Shown here: positions 46,946 through 57,056 of the stretch, piece by piece
Position numbering within the stretch: the stretch's first letter is position 1
How the letters are laid out: each line of letters opens with the position of its first letter
NCBI RefSeq assembly: GCF_019457905.1
Contig: NZ_JAHZSV010000001.1
Location: 1 to 64,000, forward strand
Source of the DNA: Flagellimonas abyssi
GTDB taxonomy: Bacteria > Bacteroidota > Bacteroidia > Flavobacteriales > Flavobacteriaceae
Length of the DNA: 64,000 nucleotides
Direction of reading: 5' to 3'
Translations under genes and position numbers: made by a program
The notes under the pieces: generated by a model
Seen by the model: only the letters and a program-made list of their open reading frames with translations
Databases searched by the model: none
Told to the model about the DNA's origin: nothing

Positions 46946-48679
46946 ATGGAGACATTAAAAGCACAAAAAAAAGATAGTAAAAGTCAAAAATCAATCAGGA
47001 TTTCTGGTGCAGAAGCCATTATCCATTGTTTGCTCGCGGAAGGGGTCGATTTGATATACGGTTACCCAGGCGGTGCCATTATGCCCGTCTACGATGAACT
47101 TTACAAGTTTCAAGATAAATTGACGCATATTTTGACGCGTCACGAGCAAGGTGCCACGCACGCCGCCCAAGGCTATGCAAGGGTTACCGGCAGAGTAGGG
47201 GTCGCTATGGCAACTTCAGGCCCTGGTGCGACCAATTTGGTCACTGGAATTGCCGATGCGCAGATAGATAGCACCCCCATGGTTTGTATCACGGGCCAGG
47301 TGACCAGAAGCCTTTTGGGTTCCGATGCGTTCCAAGAAACGGATATCGTGGGCATTTCCACGCCAGTAACCAAGTGGAACTATCAGATTACCAGGGTGGA
47401 AGAGATTCCAGAGATTATGGCGAAGGCATTTTACATTGCCCGCTCAGGAAGACCGGGGCCTGTATTGGTGGACATTACCAAAAATGCCCAGTTTGATGAG
47501 CTTGATTTTGTATATGAAAAATGTACAGCGGTAAGAAGCTATAAACCAGCTCCCAAACCGGAGCCTAGTAGTCTTGAAAAAGCGGCCGAATTGATCAATA
47601 GTGCCAAAAAGCCATTTATTGTATTTGGTCAAGGGGTGATTTTGGGCGAAGCAGAAGCCGAACTCAAAGCCCTTGTTGAAAAAACCGGAATCCCCGCAGC
47701 TTGGACCATTCTAGGTCTTTCTGCCATGGATACCGACCATCCGTTGAATGTGGGTATGGTGGGCATGCACGGAAATTACGGTCCCAATATGTTGACCAAC
47801 GAGTGTGATTTGCTCATCGCCATCGGAATGCGTTTCGATGATCGTGTGACCGGAGATTTGAATACCTACGCGAAGCAGGCGAAGATCATTCATTTTGAGA
47901 TAGATCCAGCAGAGGTCAACAAAAACGTGAAAGTGGATGTGGCTGTTTTGGGCAATTCCAAGGAAACTTTAAGCCAGATATTGCCTTTGGTCAATAAAAA
48001 TGAGCATAAAGAATGGAAAGCCGAATTTGATAAAATGTATCAAATTGAATATGACACCTTGATCAACAACGATATTCATCCGACCAAGGAAGGGTTGACG
48101 ATGGGCGAAGTAATCGAGCAAATCAATATGGCTTCTGGCCATGAAGCCGTGATTGTTTCCGATGTGGGACAACACCAAATGATTGCTTGTCGCTATGCCA
48201 AATTCAAGCAATCCAAGAGCAATATAACCTCTGGAGGCCTAGGAACCATGGGATTTGGACTTCCAGCGGCCATTGGTGCCAAAATGGGTGCAATGGATCG
48301 CGAAGTGGTCGCTATTATCGGTGACGGCGGTTATCAAATGACCATTCAGGAACTCGGTGTTATTTTCCAGCACAATGTGCCCGTCAAAATCGTGGTGTTG
48401 AACAACGATCACTTGGGAATGGTGCGACAATGGCAAGAATTGTTCTTCGACAAACGCTATGCTTCTACGGTAATGACCAACCCGGATTTTGTAAAAATCG
48501 CTGAGGGGTATCATATCAAATCAAGAAGAGTGTCCGAACGTGGCGACCTTCAAGAGGCGGTAAAAGAAATGATGGCCTCCAAGGACCCATACTTTTTGGA
48601 AGTTAAGGTGGAAAAAGAGGATAATGTATTCCCAATGATTCCATCAGGGGCATCCGTTTCAGATATCAGGTTGAAGTAA
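46946..48679 (+). CDS. ilvB: Acetolactate synthase, catalytic subunit
   Basis: A 577-residue ThDP enzyme condensing pyruvate with pyruvate or 2-ketobutyrate. Motifs are GVDLIYGYPGGAIMPVYDEL, the catalytic-Glu region RHEQGATHAAQGYARVTG, and SGPGATNLVTGIADA. The FAD-binding middle domain contains GMVGMHGNYGPNMLTN. The ThDP/Mg motif is GDGGYQMTIQELG ... VVLNN. The stop TAA is followed with no gap by the ATG of a methyltransferase gene, which separates it from the regulatory subunit. Confidence 0.96.
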   Translation: METLKAQKKDSKSQKSIRISGAEAIIHCLLAEGVDLIYGYPGGAIMPVYDELYKFQDKLTHILTRHEQGATHAAQGYARVTGRVGVAMATSGPGATNLVTGIADAQIDSTPMVCITGQVTRSLLGSDAFQETDIVGISTPVTKWNYQITRVEEIPEIMAKAFYIARSGRPGPVLVDITKNAQFDELDFVYEKCTAVRSYKPAPKPEPSSLEKAAELINSAKKPFIVFGQGVILGEAEAELKALVEKTGIPAAWTILGLSAMDTDHPLNVGMVGMHGNYGPNMLTNECDLLIAIGMRFDDRVTGDLNTYAKQAKIIHFEIDPAEVNKNVKVDVAVLGNSKETLSQILPLVNKNEHKEWKAEFDKMYQIEYDTLINNDIHPTKEGLTMGEVIEQINMASGHEAVIVSDVGQHQMIACRYAKFKQSKSNITSGGLGTMGFGLPAAIGAKMGAMDREVVAIIGDGGYQMTIQELGVIFQHNVPVKIVVLNNDHLGMVRQWQELFFDKRYASTVMTNPDFVKIAEGYHIKSRRVSERGDLQEAVKEMMASKDPYFLEVKVEKEDNVFPMIPSGASVSDIRLK

Positions 48680-49258
48680 ATGGATCAATCCACTATCACA
48701 GAAAAACCCAAGCAATATCAAGATTTGCTTGAGAAGAGCAAGGAGATGGGATTTACCATGCCTTCCGATATTTATATTGGCACTTTATTGAAAACATTGG
48801 TGGCATCAAAACCATCAGGTAAGTTTTTGGAATTGGGTACAGGAATCGGACTATCATTGTCTTGGTTGATTCAGGGAATGGACGAGGATTCAAAAATCAT
48901 AAGTGTAGACAATGATGCTTCGCTCATCGAAGTGGCAAAATTGTTTTTTGAAGACGAAGACAGATTGGAGCTTGTGTGTGATGATGGAGGGAAATGGTTG
49001 GAGGAATACAATGGCGATACTTTCGATTTGATTTTTGCAGATGCGTGGCCGGGAAAGTACAGTCATTTGGACAGAACCTTGGGATTGTTGAAAAAGGGCG
49101 GTTACTATGTAATCGACGATATGAAAAAACAGCCCAATTGGCCGGAAGGACATGAACAAAAGGCAAACCAATTGATCAAATCAATTGAAAAAAGAAAAGA
49201 CATTACAATAACAAAGATGGACTGGTCCACAGGACTTATAGTCGCAGTAAAAAAATAA
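48680..49258 (+). CDS. SAM-dependent methyltransferase (O-methyltransferase-like) inside the ilvBN unit
   Basis: A 192-residue class I methyltransferase. The SAM motif I is KFLELGTGIGLSLSWL, followed by the acidic SVDNDASLIEVAK. Motif IV is FDLIFADAWPGKYSHLD and post-motif GGYYVIDDM. These match the caffeoyl-CoA/catechol O-methyltransferase-like group (family 3). It starts at the very next base after the ilvB stop and ends 7 bp before ilvN, so it is translated as part of the operon. No methylation step belongs to branched-chain synthesis, so its role is unknown. Confidence 0.88.
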   Translation: MDQSTITEKPKQYQDLLEKSKEMGFTMPSDIYIGTLLKTLVASKPSGKFLELGTGIGLSLSWLIQGMDEDSKIISVDNDASLIEVAKLFFEDEDRLELVCDDGGKWLEEYNGDTFDLIFADAWPGKYSHLDRTLGLLKKGGYYVIDDMKKQPNWPEGHEQKANQLIKSIEKRKDITITKMDWSTGLIVAVKK

Positions 49259-49265
49259 GAACAGC

Positions 49266-49793
49266 ATGGGAAAACAATGGTATACCATCTCGGTGTATTC
49301 CGAAAATCATGTAGGATTGCTCAATAGGATATCAGGAATATTCTTAAAGAGACACATTAATATTGAAAGTTTAAATGTTTCAAAATCAGAGATTGAGGGT
49401 GTTTCAAAATTTACGATTGTGGTTTTCACGACAGAGGATTGGACACGCAAGATCGTGGGTCAGATTGAAAAGCAGATAGAGGTCATTAAGGCCTATTACC
49501 ATACCGATGATGAAACCATTTATCAAGAATCGGCATTGTTCAAGATCGCTTCGCATTTGTTGTTCGATGAAAGGCAGATTCAGAATATCATCAAAGAAAG
49601 CAATGCACAGATCGTAACCGTGAACCGTGAGTTTTTTGCCTTGGCCAAAACAGGTCGCAGGCACGAAATAGACGAAATGCACGATGCGCTTTTGCCCTAC
49701 GGCATTATGCAGTTTGTGCGTTCGGGTCGCATTGCGGTGACGAAGGCGGCAATGCCGATCAGCGAAATATTACAGGAATTTCAAGAAAACTAA
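49266..49793 (+). CDS. ilvN: Acetolactate synthase, regulatory subunit
   Basis: A 175-residue regulatory subunit. The N-terminal ACT domain (YTISVYSENHVGLLNRISGI, FLKRHINIESLNVSKSE) binds valine for feedback inhibition. The C-terminal domain (residues ~85-170) contacts and activates IlvB. The length is normal for the large form. It is separated from ilvB by the methyltransferase gene and lies 24 bp upstream of ilvC. Confidence 0.94.
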   Translation: MGKQWYTISVYSENHVGLLNRISGIFLKRHINIESLNVSKSEIEGVSKFTIVVFTTEDWTRKIVGQIEKQIEVIKAYYHTDDETIYQESALFKIASHLLFDERQIQNIIKESNAQIVTVNREFFALAKTGRRHEIDEMHDALLPYGIMQFVRSGRIAVTKAAMPISEILQEFQEN

Positions 49794-49817
49794 ATAGCGT
49801 AAAATCAAATATTAAAA

Positions 49818-51293
49818 ATGGCAAATTACTTTAACACACTATCACTTCGCGAACAACTGACACAGTTGGGGAAATGTAGATTTATGGATTCCAGCGAGTT
49901 TGCTGATGGTGTTACCGCACTAAAAGGAAAAAAAATTGTAATTGTTGGGTGTGGTGCCCAAGGGTTGAACCAAGGACTGAACATGCGTGACTCCGGTTTG
50001 GACATCTCCTATGCTCTGCGTCCAGCTGCAATCAAGGAACAACGTCAATCCTACAAAAACGCAAAGGAAAACAACTTTACGGTGGGAACTTACGAGGAAT
50101 TGATTCCAACCGCTGATTTGGTCATCAACCTTACCCCGGACAAGCAGCACACCAATGTGGTAAGCACAGTAATGCCTTTGATGAAAAAAGGAGCTACGTT
50201 GTCCTACTCGCACGGTTTCAATATTGTGGAAGAAGGAATGCAGGTACGTGAGGACCTTACTGTGATTATGGTGGCCCCAAAAAGTCCTGGTTCGGAAGTG
50301 CGTGAAGAGTACAAAAGAGGGTTCGGTGTACCTACTTTGATTGCCGTTCATCCAGAAAACGACCCGGAAGGAAAAGGTTTGGAACAGGCCAAAGCGTATG
50401 CGGCTGGAACCGGTGGGGACAAGGCAGGGGTTCTTGAGTCATCATTTGTGGCGGAAGTAAAGTCAGATTTGATGGGAGAGCAGACTATTCTTTGTGGTTT
50501 GTTGCAAACAGGATCTATTCTTTCCTTCAACAAAATGGTCGAAAAAGGAGTGGATGAAGCCTACGCCTCCAAATTGATTCAATACGGGTGGGAAACCATT
50601 ACCGAAGGTTTGAAGCAGGGAGGTATTACCAATATGATGGACCGCTTGTCCAATCCAGCCAAGATCAAAGCCTTTGATTTGGCCGAAGAATTGAAAGTGA
50701 TCATGCGTCCATTGTTCCAAAAGCATATGGATGACATTATGAGCGGACATTTCTCCAAAACCATGATGGAAGACTGGGACAATGGGGATAAAAACCTATT
50801 GGACTGGAGAGCTGCCACGGGAGAAACCGCATTTGAAAAAACACCGGCAGGGGATATGGAAATCTCCGAGCAGGAATACTACGACAATGGCGTGTTGATG
50901 GTCGCCTTTGTGAAGTCCGGTGTGGAATTGGCCTACGAGACCATGACCGAGTCAGGGATCATCGGCGAGTCCGCGTACTACGAATCGTTGCATGAGACAC
51001 CATTGATTGCCAACACCATTGCAAGAAAGAAATTGTTCGAAATGAACCGTGTGATTTCCGATACGGCTGAATACGGTTGTTATTTGTTCGATCATGCTTG
51101 TAAGCCATTGTTGACCGATTTTATGAAGCAGGTGGATACGGAAATCATTGGAAAACACTTTGGCGAAGGCAAAGATACCGGCGTGGACAACGTAAGGTTG
51201 ATTGCTGTGAACAAAGCGATCCGCGAGCATGATGTAGAAGTTGTCGGTGCAAGATTGCGTGCATCCATGACCGCAATGAAGCCAATAGGATAA
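49818..51293 (+). CDS. ilvC: Ketol-acid reductoisomerase, class II
   Basis: A 491-residue NADP- and Mg-dependent enzyme. The Rossmann motif is [17 protein letters not shown]. The NADP loop ([20 protein letters not shown]) carries Arg/Gln residues for the 2'-phosphate. [20 protein letters not shown] and [18 protein letters not shown] carry metal ligands. The length and duplicated C-terminal knotted domain mark the class II type found in enterobacteria and plants. It lies between ilvN and ilvA. Confidence 0.97.
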   Translation: MANYFNTLSLREQLTQLGKCRFMDSSEFADGVTALKGKKIVIVGCGAQGLNQGLNMRDSGLDISYALRPAAIKEQRQSYKNAKENNFTVGTYEELIPTADLVINLTPDKQHTNVVSTVMPLMKKGATLSYSHGFNIVEEGMQVREDLTVIMVAPKSPGSEVREEYKRGFGVPTLIAVHPENDPEGKGLEQAKAYAAGTGGDKAGVLESSFVAEVKSDLMGEQTILCGLLQTGSILSFNKMVEKGVDEAYASKLIQYGWETITEGLKQGGITNMMDRLSNPAKIKAFDLAEELKVIMRPLFQKHMDDIMSGHFSKTMMEDWDNGDKNLLDWRAATGETAFEKTPAGDMEISEQEYYDNGVLMVAFVKSGVELAYETMTESGIIGESAYYESLHETPLIANTIARKKLFEMNRVISDTAEYGCYLFDHACKPLLTDFMKQVDTEIIGKHFGEGKDTGVDNVRLIAVNKAIREHDVEVVGARLRASMTAMKPIG

Positions 51294-51311
51294 CGCAAAA
51301 CCATTGGCCCC

Positions 51312-52577
51312 ATGACTGAAACTGTGGAAACCTATTTTCCGCAAATAGCGGATATTTATCAAGCAGCAAAGACCATTGCCCAAGTGGCAGAGGAAACACC
51401 CTTGCAGCAAAGTATCCGCTATTCCAAATCGCATGGGGCCAATATTCTTCTCAAAAGAGAAGATCTTCACAGGGTACGCAGCTACAAAATCCGCGGTGCG
51501 TACAACAAAATAAGTTCGTTAAGCCAAAAACAATTGGACAGCGGTGTGGTTTGCGCCAGTGCTGGAAACCACGCGCAGGGGGTTGCCTTTGCCTGTAGTC
51601 GTTTGCGGGTAAAAGGGACCATTTATATGCCCGTGGTGACTCCAAAGCAGAAAATAGACCAGACCAAGATGTTCGGTGGTGAATGGGTTGATGTGGTCTT
51701 GGAGGGAGACACCTTTGACGATTCCAAAAAATCCGCCCAAATATTTTGTGAGCAAGAGGGTAAAACCTTTGTACATCCGTTTGATGATGAAAAAACCATC
51801 GAGGGCCAAGCAACCGTTGGTTTGGAGATACTGCAACAATCCAATGAACCCATCGACTACGTTTTTGTGGCCGTTGGCGGTGGTGGATTGGCATCGGGAT
51901 TGTGTGGCACGTTCCGAGCATTGTCCCCCAAGACAAAGATTATTGGGGTGGAGCCGGAAGGAGCACCATCCATGCTTAAATCCATAGAAGAGGGTGAACT
52001 GGTGGAGTTGGAAAACATCGATAAGTTTATCGACGGAGCAGCCGTTCAAAAGGTTGGGTCGTTGACCTATCCCATTTGCAAAGCGCATTTACATAAAATG
52101 ATCACCGTTCCCGAAGGGAAAGTGTGCCAGACCATCTTGGATCTCTATAACAGGGATGCCATTGTGGTGGAACCCGCAGGCGCCCTGACGATTACGGCTT
52201 TGGACTATTTTAAGGAAGAAATCAAAGGCAAAAACGTCGTTTGTGTGGTAAGCGGAAGTAATAACGATATTACCCGTACGGCCGAAATCAAGGAAAGGGC
52301 CTTGTTGTATGCCCAATTGAAGCATTATTTTATAGTGAGGTTTCCGCAGCGTCCAGGAGCTTTGAAAGAGTTTGTAGTGGATATCTTGGGGCCCAATGAC
52401 GACATTACACATTTTGAATATTCCAAAAAATCGAGTAGGGAAAATGCGCCTGCCATTGTTGGGGTGGAACTAAAATCGCCCGACGATCTGGAGCCTTTGA
52501 TCCAACGGATGAAAGAGAACAATTTCTATGGGGATTATCTCAATAACAAACCTGATTTGTTCCAGTATTTGGTGTGA
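51312..52577 (+). CDS. ilvA: Threonine ammonia-lyase
   Basis: A 421-residue PLP enzyme making 2-ketobutyrate, the first committed step of isoleucine. The PLP lysine is in VRSYKIRGAYNKIS. The phosphate loop is VAVGGGGLASGL, and SAGNHAQGVAFAC is conserved. The C-terminal ~90 residues form one ACT-like regulatory domain (HYFIVRFPQRPGALKEFV), as in the short IlvA form, so feedback control by isoleucine is likely. It is the last gene of the operon. Confidence 0.95.
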   Translation: MTETVETYFPQIADIYQAAKTIAQVAEETPLQQSIRYSKSHGANILLKREDLHRVRSYKIRGAYNKISSLSQKQLDSGVVCASAGNHAQGVAFACSRLRVKGTIYMPVVTPKQKIDQTKMFGGEWVDVVLEGDTFDDSKKSAQIFCEQEGKTFVHPFDDEKTIEGQATVGLEILQQSNEPIDYVFVAVGGGGLASGLCGTFRALSPKTKIIGVEPEGAPSMLKSIEEGELVELENIDKFIDGAAVQKVGSLTYPICKAHLHKMITVPEGKVCQTILDLYNRDAIVVEPAGALTITALDYFKEEIKGKNVVCVVSGSNNDITRTAEIKERALLYAQLKHYFIVRFPQRPGALKEFVVDILGPNDDITHFEYSKKSSRENAPAIVGVELKSPDDLEPLIQRMKENNFYGDYLNNKPDLFQYLV

Positions 52578-52737
52578 TGCCACCAACATTTTCAAGCATC
52601 ATTATTATAAAGGTTGGTTTTCGATCTACACGAAAGCGTTTGCGTAAAAAACAACGTGATTTTCAATGGTTTTTCTGTTAGCTTTGTGTAGAATGGGCGA
52701 CCATTTATCAACACTAATCGCTTAAAAACAATAACTA

Positions 52738-54330
52738 ATGGCAACAACTACAAAGGCAATACCAGAAGCTTTTCAGATAACCGAAGAGATTCATCAAAAA
52801 ACATATTTGGTCAACGGGGAATTACGTAAATGGGAGGGTGAAACCACCCCAGTAGTATCTACCATTTCATCAACTGAAGAATACGCGCCTACCGCTTTGG
52901 GGAGTGTGCCCGATATGGGAGAAGCCGAGGCCTTGGATGCTTTGGAGGCCGCTTTGGCAGCCTACGACAAAGGACAGGGGCTTTGGCCAACCATGAAAGT
53001 GAAGGACCGTATTGAGTGTATGGAAGCCTTCGTAAAAAAAATGGAGCAAAAGCGTGAACAAGTAGTGAAGCTTTTGATGTGGGAGATAGGAAAATCCAAG
53101 CCAGATTCTTACAAGGAGTTCGATCGTACCGTTGAGTATATTTACGACACCATTGAGGAATATAAGCAATTAGACCGCAATAATGCGAAATTTGAAAAGC
53201 ATGATGGTGTTTATGCCCACATTCGCAGGGGGCCTCTTGGAGTGGTGTTGTGCCTTGGGCCATACAACTATCCGTTGAATGAGACTTTTGCTTTGTTGAT
53301 TCCCGCTATCATCATGGGGAACACGACCATTTTTAAGCCGGCAAAACACGGAGTTTTGTTGATTACGCCACTTCTGGAAGCTTTTCAGAGTTGTTTTCCA
53401 AAAGGAGTGGTGAATATACTTTTCGGCAGAGGAAGAACCGTAGCGGCCCCCATAATGCAAACAGGAAAGGTGGATGTGCTGGCCTTGATAGGAAACAGTA
53501 AATCAGCGAATGCCTTACAAGAACAACACCCCAAGAGCAACAGATTGCGTTTGGTTTTGGGCTTGGAAGCCAAAAACCCCGCCATTGTACTTCCCGATGC
53601 TGAATTGGATTTAACCGTCAACGAGTGTATTTCGGGTACCTTGTCCTTTAATGGGCAGCGTTGTACCGCATTAAAAGTGGTCTACGTTCACGATGAAATC
53701 AAGGATAAATTCCTAAAGAATTTCGCAGAGAAAGTCGATGGATTAAAATTCGGTAATCCATGGGACGACGGCGTTAACCTGACACCACTTCCCGAACCCG
53801 ATAAGCCTGCATATATTCAGGAGTTGTTGGATGATGCTTTGGCTAAAGGCGCTAAAATCATCAACAAAAAAGGAGGGAAGCATTTTGACAATTACATATG
53901 GCCAGCAGTGCTTTATCCTGTAACCAAGGATATGCGAGTATATCAAGAAGAGCAATTTGGACCAATAATTCCTGTACTTTCTTTTCAAGATATTGAAGAG
54001 CCATTGGATGATATGGCAGAATCCAACTATGGCCAGCAAGTAAGCTTGTTCGGGAAAGACGTGTATACTTTGTCACCGCTTATCGACAGCTTGGCCAACT
54101 TGGTGTGCAGGGTGAACCTGAACAGTTCTTGCCAGCGTGGACCGGATGTGTACCCATTTACGGGAAGAAAGGACTCTGCGCAATCCACATTGAGCGTGCA
54201 TGATGCATTGCGTTCGTTCTCTATCCGAACATTTGTCGCATTTAAGGACAACAATTTGAACGTTCAAACCGTGGAGCAACTAATGGAAGCCAAAGTGAGC
54301 AATTTTTTGAGTACCGATTATATTTTGTAG
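52738..54330 (+). CDS. gapN: NADP-dependent glyceraldehyde-3-phosphate dehydrogenase (non-phosphorylating, GapN-like ALDH)
   Basis: A 530-residue aldehyde dehydrogenase. The catalytic Cys is in [10 protein letters not shown] and the general base Glu in [35 protein letters not shown] and the C-terminal [19 protein letters not shown] are characteristic of plant- and Streptococcus-type GapN. It would oxidise GAP directly to 3-phosphoglycerate, making NADPH without ATP. Flanked by ilv and leu operons, it could help supply NADPH for IlvC, but this is inference. TAGCTTTG (52679-52686) is a candidate -7 element. A bidirectional terminator follows. Confidence 0.9.
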   Translation: MATTTKAIPEAFQITEEIHQKTYLVNGELRKWEGETTPVVSTISSTEEYAPTALGSVPDMGEAEALDALEAALAAYDKGQGLWPTMKVKDRIECMEAFVKKMEQKREQVVKLLMWEIGKSKPDSYKEFDRTVEYIYDTIEEYKQLDRNNAKFEKHDGVYAHIRRGPLGVVLCLGPYNYPLNETFALLIPAIIMGNTTIFKPAKHGVLLITPLLEAFQSCFPKGVVNILFGRGRTVAAPIMQTGKVDVLALIGNSKSANALQEQHPKSNRLRLVLGLEAKNPAIVLPDAELDLTVNECISGTLSFNGQRCTALKVVYVHDEIKDKFLKNFAEKVDGLKFGNPWDDGVNLTPLPEPDKPAYIQELLDDALAKGAKIINKKGGKHFDNYIWPAVLYPVTKDMRVYQEEQFGPIIPVLSFQDIEEPLDDMAESNYGQQVSLFGKDVYTLSPLIDSLANLVCRVNLNSSCQRGPDVYPFTGRKDSAQSTLSVHDALRSFSIRTFVAFKDNNLNVQTVEQLMEAKVSNFLSTDYIL

Positions 54331-54356
54331 AGGAGAAACACATTTTTCATATAAAA

Positions 54357-54379
54357 AAAGCCCCGAAATTCGGGGCTTT
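54357..54379. terminator. Bidirectional terminator between gapN and leuB
   Basis: Stem AAAGCCCCG (54357-54365) / CGGGGCTTT (54371-54379) with a 5-nt loop. An A-run before and Ts after the stem make it usable on both strands between convergent genes. Confidence 0.85.
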
Positions 54380-54406
54380 CTTATTGGTTTTTATGTGGGG
54401 GGTCGA

Positions 54407-55465
54407 TTAAATATTTTCAGCCAACCAGTTGCCAACTTCGCTGGTCTTGTAAGCTTTTCCGCCATCGGCAAGGTCTTCGGTGACCACACCTTCGGCCAGT
54501 GATTTGTTTACCACTTCGCGAATGGCCTCGGCCTCGTCTTTAAGTCCAAATGCCGTTTCGAACATCATTGCAGCGGACAAAACCGTCGCCAATGGGTTGG
54601 CGATATCTTTTCCGGCCGCTTGTGGGTAAGAACCGTGGATGGGCTCGAACAACGATGTCTTTTCACCCAAAGAAGCGGAAGGCATCAAGCCCATAGATCC
54701 TGAAATCACAGAAGCTTCATCCGTTAGAATATCGCCAAATAGGTTTTCTGTGATCAACACATCATAAGCGCTTGGCCATTGTACCAAACGCATGGCCACG
54801 GCATCCACAAATTCATAGGACACTTCCACTTCAGGATAGTCTTTTTCCAGTTTCTGAACGGTTTCTCTCCACAAACGGGACGTTTCCAAAACGTTTGCTT
54901 TGTCCACACAGCATAGCTTTTTTGAACGCTGCATCGCCATTTCAAAACCTTTTTTGGCCAAACGCTCCACTTCTGCACGGGTATAGGTACAAGTATCGTA
55001 AGCCGTGTTGTCGTTATCCTCACGACCTCTTTTTCCGAAATAGATGCCTCCAGTGAGTTCACGCAGAAAAACAAGGTCGGTGCCTTCAATGCGCTCTTTT
55101 TTCAAAGGGGATTTTTCTATCAAAGATGGAAAGGTGAAGGTTGGGCGTACATTGGCAAACAATCCCAACTTCTGACGCATTTTCAACAAACCCTGCTCGG
55201 GACGTACCTTGGCAGATGGGTCGTTGTCAAAACGTGGATGACCAATGGCACCAAAAAGAACGGCATCAGCGGCCACACAGACTTCGTGGGTTTGATCTGG
55301 ATATGGTTCGCCAACAGCATCAATCGCTGCAGCACCCGTAAGTGCAGGTGTCCAACTAATTTCGTGTCCGAACTTCGCAGCTACGGCATCGGATACTTTT
55401 ACGGCTTGATCTATTACTTCTGGGCCAATTCCATCTCCGGCCAAGAGCGCTATGTTTAATTTCAT
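54407..55465 (-). CDS. leuB: 3-isopropylmalate dehydrogenase
   Basis: A 352-residue NAD- and Mg-dependent decarboxylating dehydrogenase of leucine synthesis. It has the N-terminal [11 protein letters not shown], the substrate segment [26 protein letters not shown] and [20 protein letters not shown]. The metal/NAD region is [29 protein letters not shown], and [21 protein letters not shown] follows. It is the last gene of leuC-leuD-leuA-leuB. The spacer to leuA contains a dispersed repeat. Confidence 0.97.
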   Translation of the reverse strand: MKLNIALLAGDGIGPEVIDQAVKVSDAVAAKFGHEISWTPALTGAAAIDAVGEPYPDQTHEVCVAADAVLFGAIGHPRFDNDPSAKVRPEQGLLKMRQKLGLFANVRPTFTFPSLIEKSPLKKERIEGTDLVFLRELTGGIYFGKRGREDNDNTAYDTCTYTRAEVERLAKKGFEMAMQRSKKLCCVDKANVLETSRLWRETVQKLEKDYPEVEVSYEFVDAVAMRLVQWPSAYDVLITENLFGDILTDEASVISGSMGLMPSASLGEKTSLFEPIHGSYPQAAGKDIANPLATVLSAAMMFETAFGLKDEAEAIREVVNKSLAEGVVTEDLADGGKAYKTSEVGNWLAENI

Positions 55466-55477
55466 TTCTTCAATTAT

Positions 55478-55503
55478 CAGTTTTCAATAAACAATTATCA
55501 ATG
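55478..55503 (+). repeat. Dispersed repeat core in the leuA-leuB spacer
   Basis: CAGTTTTCAATAAACAATTA followed by TCAATG matches the cores at 23285 and 23404 (CAGTTTACAATGAACAATTA type) with a few differences. It occupies most of the 43-bp spacer. Confidence 0.6.
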
Positions 55504-55508
55504 TATGG

Positions 55509-57026
55509 TTAAACCAAGTTTAGCATTTTCTCAGTGGCTTTTATGGCAGATACCGTTTGGTCTGAATCCAGCCCGCGTGTGGTAAAATCCTTATCCTTGG
55601 TCTGCCAAGTGATCAGGGTTTCACAAAGTGCGTCCGAGTTACTGCCTGGCGGGATACGAACGGCATAATCCACCAATTTTGGGAGTTCTCTCCCTTCCTT
55701 TTTGTATACTTTTTTCAATGCGTTGATAAAAGCATCGAATTGACCATCCCCTTGGGCGTGTTCCTCATAGGTCTTTCCTTCAATTTCGATGGAAAGGGTA
55801 GTGGAGGGCTTCAAACCTTTGGAATGGGTCAGCACGTACGATTTTACAAATACCTTTTGCTGATGCAGCTTGTTGTCCAGCACATCGGAAATGATGTAGG
55901 GCAAATCATCTTTGGTTACGCGTTCTTTTTTGTCTCCAAGATCAATGATGCGTTCGGTAACCTTTTTCAGTTCATCATCGTTCAAGGTCAATCCAAGCTC
56001 GTGAAGGTTCTTTTGGATGTTGGCCTTTCCTGATGTTTTGCCCAGTGCATATTTACGTTTTCTACCAAATCTTTCAGGGAGCAAGTCGTTAAAGTAAAGA
56101 TTCTTCTTGCTGTCTCCATCTGCGTGTATTCCAGCAGTTTGGGTAAAAACATTGTCTCCAACGATAGGTTTGTTGTCAGGTATGCTGAAGCCTGTAAAGG
56201 CAGATACCAATTTACTTACTTTGTAAAGAGATGATTCCTTTACGCCTATCTTGATTTCCGGTAAAAAATCGTTGATTACTGCAACTGCACTTGCCAAAGG
56301 TGCGTTTCCCGCGCGTTCGCCCATCCCGTTTACGGTAAGGTGCAATCCGTGGACCCCGGCCTTTAAGGCTTCCATTACATTGGCAACACTCAAATCGTAA
56401 TCGTTATGGCCGTGGAAATCGAAATGGGTATTGGGATACCTTTCAATGATTTCTTTTAGAAAAGCGCTTGTCTCGGTGTGTGTAAGAATTCCTAGGGTGT
56501 CCGGAAGCAGAATTCGTTTAACGGGTTGCTCGGTTAAAAAATCCAAAAACTGAAAAACATAGTCCTTGGAACTGCGCATTCCATTGCTCCAATCCTCAAG
56601 ATAAACGTTGGTGTCTATCCCTAGTTTATTCCCTTCCGAAACAACCTTTTCTATTTCCGTAAAGTGTTGTTTTGGAGTTTTTTTAAGCTGATGGGTTAAA
56701 TGATTCAATGAACCCTTGGTGAGCAAGTTTTGAACCTTGGCGCCAGCTTCTTGCATCCATTTGAGCGATACCCCATTGTCCACAAAGGTCAATACCTCCA
56801 CTTTGGACAAATAATCCTCCGTAGCGGCCCAATCGGTAATGCTTTTTACAGCTTGCAACTCTCCTTCGGAAACACGGGCCGAAGCCACCTCGATGCGATC
56901 TACCTTGAGTTCTTCCAACAAGAGTTTGGCCAGGGTAAGTTTTTCTGAAGCCGAAAAAGAAACCCCAGAGGTTTGTTCACCATCCCGTAGGGTGGTGTCC
57001 ATAATTTCTATGGTGCGTGTTTTCAT
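55509..57026 (-). CDS. leuA: 2-isopropylmalate synthase-family protein (LeuA; citramalate synthase not excluded)
   Basis: A 505-residue DRE-TIM metallolyase. It has the catalytic Arg and metal Asp (EIMDTTLRDGEQTSGVSF), the HxH metal ligands (FDFHGHNDYDLSVAN), NGMGERAGNAPLAS, and the HADGD flexible-domain motif. A C-terminal regulatory domain (~390-500) is expected for leucine feedback. The GEQTSGVSF variant and overall divergence resemble LeuA2/citramalate-synthase-like proteins. The position between leuD and leuB, and a separate ilvA nearby, favour a leucine role. Confidence 0.88.
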   Translation of the reverse strand: MKTRTIEIMDTTLRDGEQTSGVSFSASEKLTLAKLLLEELKVDRIEVASARVSEGELQAVKSITDWAATEDYLSKVEVLTFVDNGVSLKWMQEAGAKVQNLLTKGSLNHLTHQLKKTPKQHFTEIEKVVSEGNKLGIDTNVYLEDWSNGMRSSKDYVFQFLDFLTEQPVKRILLPDTLGILTHTETSAFLKEIIERYPNTHFDFHGHNDYDLSVANVMEALKAGVHGLHLTVNGMGERAGNAPLASAVAVINDFLPEIKIGVKESSLYKVSKLVSAFTGFSIPDNKPIVGDNVFTQTAGIHADGDSKKNLYFNDLLPERFGRKRKYALGKTSGKANIQKNLHELGLTLNDDELKKVTERIIDLGDKKERVTKDDLPYIISDVLDNKLHQQKVFVKSYVLTHSKGLKPSTTLSIEIEGKTYEEHAQGDGQFDAFINALKKVYKKEGRELPKLVDYAVRIPPGSNSDALCETLITWQTKDKDFTTRGLDSDQTVSAIKATEKMLNLV

Positions 57027-57056
57027 TGTAATGGACGTAGCGTTCCGACGAATGAG

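Noticed and set aside
48680-49258. ilvB-ilvN fusion or frameshift explaining the interruption
   Set aside because: The intervening ORF is a complete methyltransferase with its own start and stop and both ilv genes are intact.
53170-53460. Antisense ORFs over gapN, ilv and leu genes
   Set aside because: They mirror the codon bias of strong sense genes and show no family motifs.
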